The notes beneath the pieces were generated by a model, which saw nothing but the letters and a program-made list of their open reading frames with translations, ran no database searches and had not been told where the DNA came from. Position numbers and translations under genes: made by a program. A stretch of DNA of 64,000 bases, from contig NZ_CAJTMT010000003.1 in the NCBI RefSeq assembly GCF_910577345.1, positions 1-64,000 on the forward strand, written 5' to 3'. Positions 63,621-64,000 of this stretch are shown here, piece by piece (position 1 is the first letter of the stretch; every line of letters starts with the position of its first letter). This stretch comes from an uncultured Duncaniella sp. (GTDB lineage: Bacteria; Bacteroidota; Bacteroidia; Bacteroidales; Muribaculaceae).

Positions 63621-64000
63621 TCAGGCAAGTCCTCCGACCTTTATAGCTTTCGGTTTTGAGGGACAGACGTACTGACAGGCACCACAGCCAATACATTTCT
63701 TCGGGTCGACAACCGGATATGGCCCCTTGCCGTCACTGTCGGGAGCGGTCATGGTGATAGCTCCGGTGGGACAACGGCGCGAACAAGCACCGCACTTCAC
63801 GCCCTGAGTATAGGATATGCAATATGACTTGTCGGTGTATGCCTGCCCAGTGGACGAACGGAGTTTCTCAGCGACGGTGAGCGGATGCAAGGCTCCTGTC
63901 GGGCAAAGGTTGGTGCAAAGAGTACAGTTATAGATACACCATGACTCATCATAGTCCATCACCGGATGGAGAGCGCGGAGCAAACCATATTCCTTCAGCG
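63621..64000 (-). CDS. Ferredoxin-like 4Fe-4S protein (C-terminal part, runs off the window)
   Basis: The visible ~126 residues hold several cysteine clusters: CIYNCTLCTNLCPTGAL, CGACSRRCPTGAI and CIGCGACQYVCPSK, at least three 4Fe-4S sites. The frame is open to the right edge with no start codon of the family in view, so the 5' part lies outside. Similar tails end NosR/MauM-like or polyferredoxin proteins that move electrons at the membrane. It is probably upstream in the same operon as thyA, 63 bases away. Confidence 0.75.
   Translation of the reverse strand, partial: LKEYGLLRALHPVMDYDESWCIYNCTLCTNLCPTGALHPLTVAEKLRSSTGQAYTDKSYCISYTQGVKCGACSRRCPTGAITMTAPDSDGKGPYPVVDPKKCIGCGACQYVCPSKPKAIKVGGLA

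Overview
The window looks like a chromosomal segment of a Bacteroidales bacterium, most likely a gut Muribaculaceae-type organism (inference; no rRNA gene or other taxonomic marker is present). The reasons are Bacteroidetes promoters (TTTG, about 19-21 bases, TAnnTTTG) in front of many genes, weak Shine-Dalgarno signals, a UpxY-type antiterminator, an ECF sigma / DUF4974 anti-sigma / outer-membrane receptor triad, DUF2807 and DUF4136 envelope proteins, and lipid A/Kdo genes. I found no tRNA, rRNA, CRISPR array, intact transposase or phage gene.

Layout. 1-735: short tandem and palindromic repeats. 736-6331: a thioredoxin-fold protein, a small unknown gene, DNA ligase (ligA) and a type I glutamine synthetase. 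6458-12891: an AraC regulator, an unusual hemerythrin-LuxR regulator, and a divergent TolC/HlyD/MFS tripartite exporter with a long structured leader. 12892-17254: a remnant exopolysaccharide locus (UpxY-like antiterminator, truncated Fe-S protein, stray OmpA-like tail), then an S26-like peptidase and an ABC exporter that could be a peptide processing and export pair. 17365-19663: a FemAB/GNAT protein, a TsaC-type protein and a free-standing B3/4 domain. 19825-31133: an LPS core cluster with waaA, an LpxL-type acyltransferase, kdsB, GT90, GT9, two LTA-synthase-like membrane phosphotransferases, another glycosyltransferase and a second GNAT protein.

31134-41768 is bounded by repeat-rich islands. 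Inside are an O-antigen-type flippase, a DUF2807 protein, dus, a small lipoprotein, hisF-hisIE and the sigma/anti-sigma/receptor triad. The islands carry a composite palindromic element of about 250 bp at 31492-31736 and an inverted homologous copy at 41493-41742; a simpler relative forms an 86-bp tandem array at 28828-29111. Stem changes in these hairpins are compensated on the partner strand, which points to selection on folded structure. This is the strongest candidate here for something not yet described.

41769-49900: a small acidic unknown gene and the ammonium assimilation operon amt-gltB-gltD, which fits with glnA at 4.8-6.3 kb. 50255-55243: an acyltransferase, a membrane phosphoesterase, tex and a short folK-like gene. 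55298-64000: comEC, aroE, the agmatine-to-putrescine genes aguA-aguB with two small partners, a DUF4136 lipoprotein, folA-thyA, and the C-terminal part of a ferredoxin-like protein that runs off the right edge.
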